NCBI GenBank assembly: GCA_963733915.1
Contig: CAVTEP010000008.1
Coordinates: forward strand, 186,001-250,000
Reading direction: 5' to 3'
Length of the DNA: 64,000 bases
Origin: Sulfomarinibacter sp963733915
Lineage (GTDB): Bacteria; Acidobacteriota; Thermoanaerobaculia; Thermoanaerobaculales; Sulfomarinibacteraceae
Shown here: piece after piece, positions 63,681 to 64,000 of the stretch
Layout of the letters: every line of letters starts with the position of its first letter
Position numbering within the stretch: the first letter of the stretch is position 1
Translations under genes and position numbers: made by a program
The notes under the pieces: model-generated
Databases searched by the model: none
Seen by the model: only the letters and a program-made list of their open reading frames with translations
Told to the model about the DNA's origin: nothing

Positions 63681-64000
63681 ATGCCGTTTCAAATACGCTC
63701 GCGGAAACTCTTCGTCCTGACCGCAGCATTGGCATTCGTGACTGCCTTTGCGAGTTCGGAAACACAGCCCGACGCCACGATGGACACGCTTGTGTCGACG
63801 GAGTGGCTGAGCCAGCATCTCGATGACCCGGATCTGGTGGTGCTCGACTGTACCGTCAGCGTGGTGCCGGACGAAGACGGCGGTTTCCAGATTGTGAGTG
63901 GCCGGGCCGCCTACGAGGGCGGCCACATTCCGTCCGCGGGGTTTGCCGATCTCATGGGTGATCTGTCGCTCAGCGAGAGGCCACTCGAGTTCGCCGTGCC
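63681..64000 (+). CDS. Exported thiosulfate/mercaptopyruvate sulfurtransferase (rhodanese), truncated by window end
   Basis: The 106 visible residues have a signal peptide (MPFQIRSRKLFVLTAALAFV) and the beginning of a rhodanese domain: LVSTEWLSQHLDDPDLVVLD, CTVSVVPDEDGGF, GRAAYEGGHIPSAGFADLMG. This matches tandem-domain sulfurtransferases that carry the active-site Cys in the second, here missing, domain. GGGAGGAATA lies directly before the ATG. The rest is beyond the window. Confidence 0.82.
   Translation, partial: MPFQIRSRKLFVLTAALAFVTAFASSETQPDATMDTLVSTEWLSQHLDDPDLVVLDCTVSVVPDEDGGFQIVSGRAAYEGGHIPSAGFADLMGDLSLSERPLEFAV

Overview
The window is GC-rich, densely coded DNA from a Gram-negative, diderm bacterium. 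It carries a tripartite RND efflux operon, outer-membrane beta-barrels, many lipoproteins with lipobox signals and a multiheme cytochrome. The gene mix points to the Acidobacteriota, perhaps a Thermoanaerobaculia-like lineage: six Ser/Thr kinases fused to WD40/PD40 propellers, an FG-GAP/ASPIC protein, DUF362, a GH44 hydrolase, M28 and S9 peptidases, and a shared C-terminal FADGFE-type tail. This placement is inference. No rRNA, tRNA, CRISPR array or insertion sequence was seen.

Layout. 0-8.2 kb: an M19 dipeptidase cut by the window edge, a frameshifted M28 peptidase, an ICMT-like membrane methyltransferase, and a minus-strand pair of FG-GAP/ASPIC lipoprotein and kinase. 8.2-15 kb: a glycosyltransferase and a TolC/adaptor/RND operon with ATGA overlaps. 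15-16.4 kb: a small membrane protein, an AhpD-like gene whose in-frame TGA looks like a selenocysteine codon, and a histidine phosphatase. 16.4-31.6 kb: secreted propeller protein, GH44 hydrolase, 23S rRNA methyltransferase, a collapsed alcohol dehydrogenase, prolyl oligopeptidase, outer-membrane proteins, methyltransferases, a WD40-like lipoprotein, DUF362 and a lipoprotein. 31.6-34.9 kb: SulP-STAS-rhodanese transporter, a DUSP23-like phosphatase and a 35-residue basic protein.

35.15-49.04 kb holds the most striking locus: five head-to-tail receptor kinases. Their cytoplasmic kinase halves are almost identical at nucleotide and protein level, while most of the outward-facing propellers differ. 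Copies 1 and 4 duplicate each other over the whole gene plus the downstream spacer. Copies 1 and 2 carry frameshifts, one of them at the same site in both. The design suggests several inputs feeding one kinase output. A sixth, more distant kinase (3.9-6.6 kb), a double-FHA protein (61-62 kb) and a tyrosine-type phosphatase (34 kb) could belong to the same phospho-signalling network, which is inference.

49-64 kb is ordinary chromosome: FabV enoyl reductase, DoxX, an aminotransferase plus APC transporter operon with an amber codon and a frameshift, a hexaheme cytochrome, an amidohydrolase, small conserved proteins, YhbY, a homocysteine methyltransferase, a metallo-beta-lactamase-fold protein and a truncated rhodanese.

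At least fourteen single-base frameshifts interrupt otherwise well-conserved genes, several at C or G runs. Many could be long-read assembly errors, so the broken genes should be read with that in mind.
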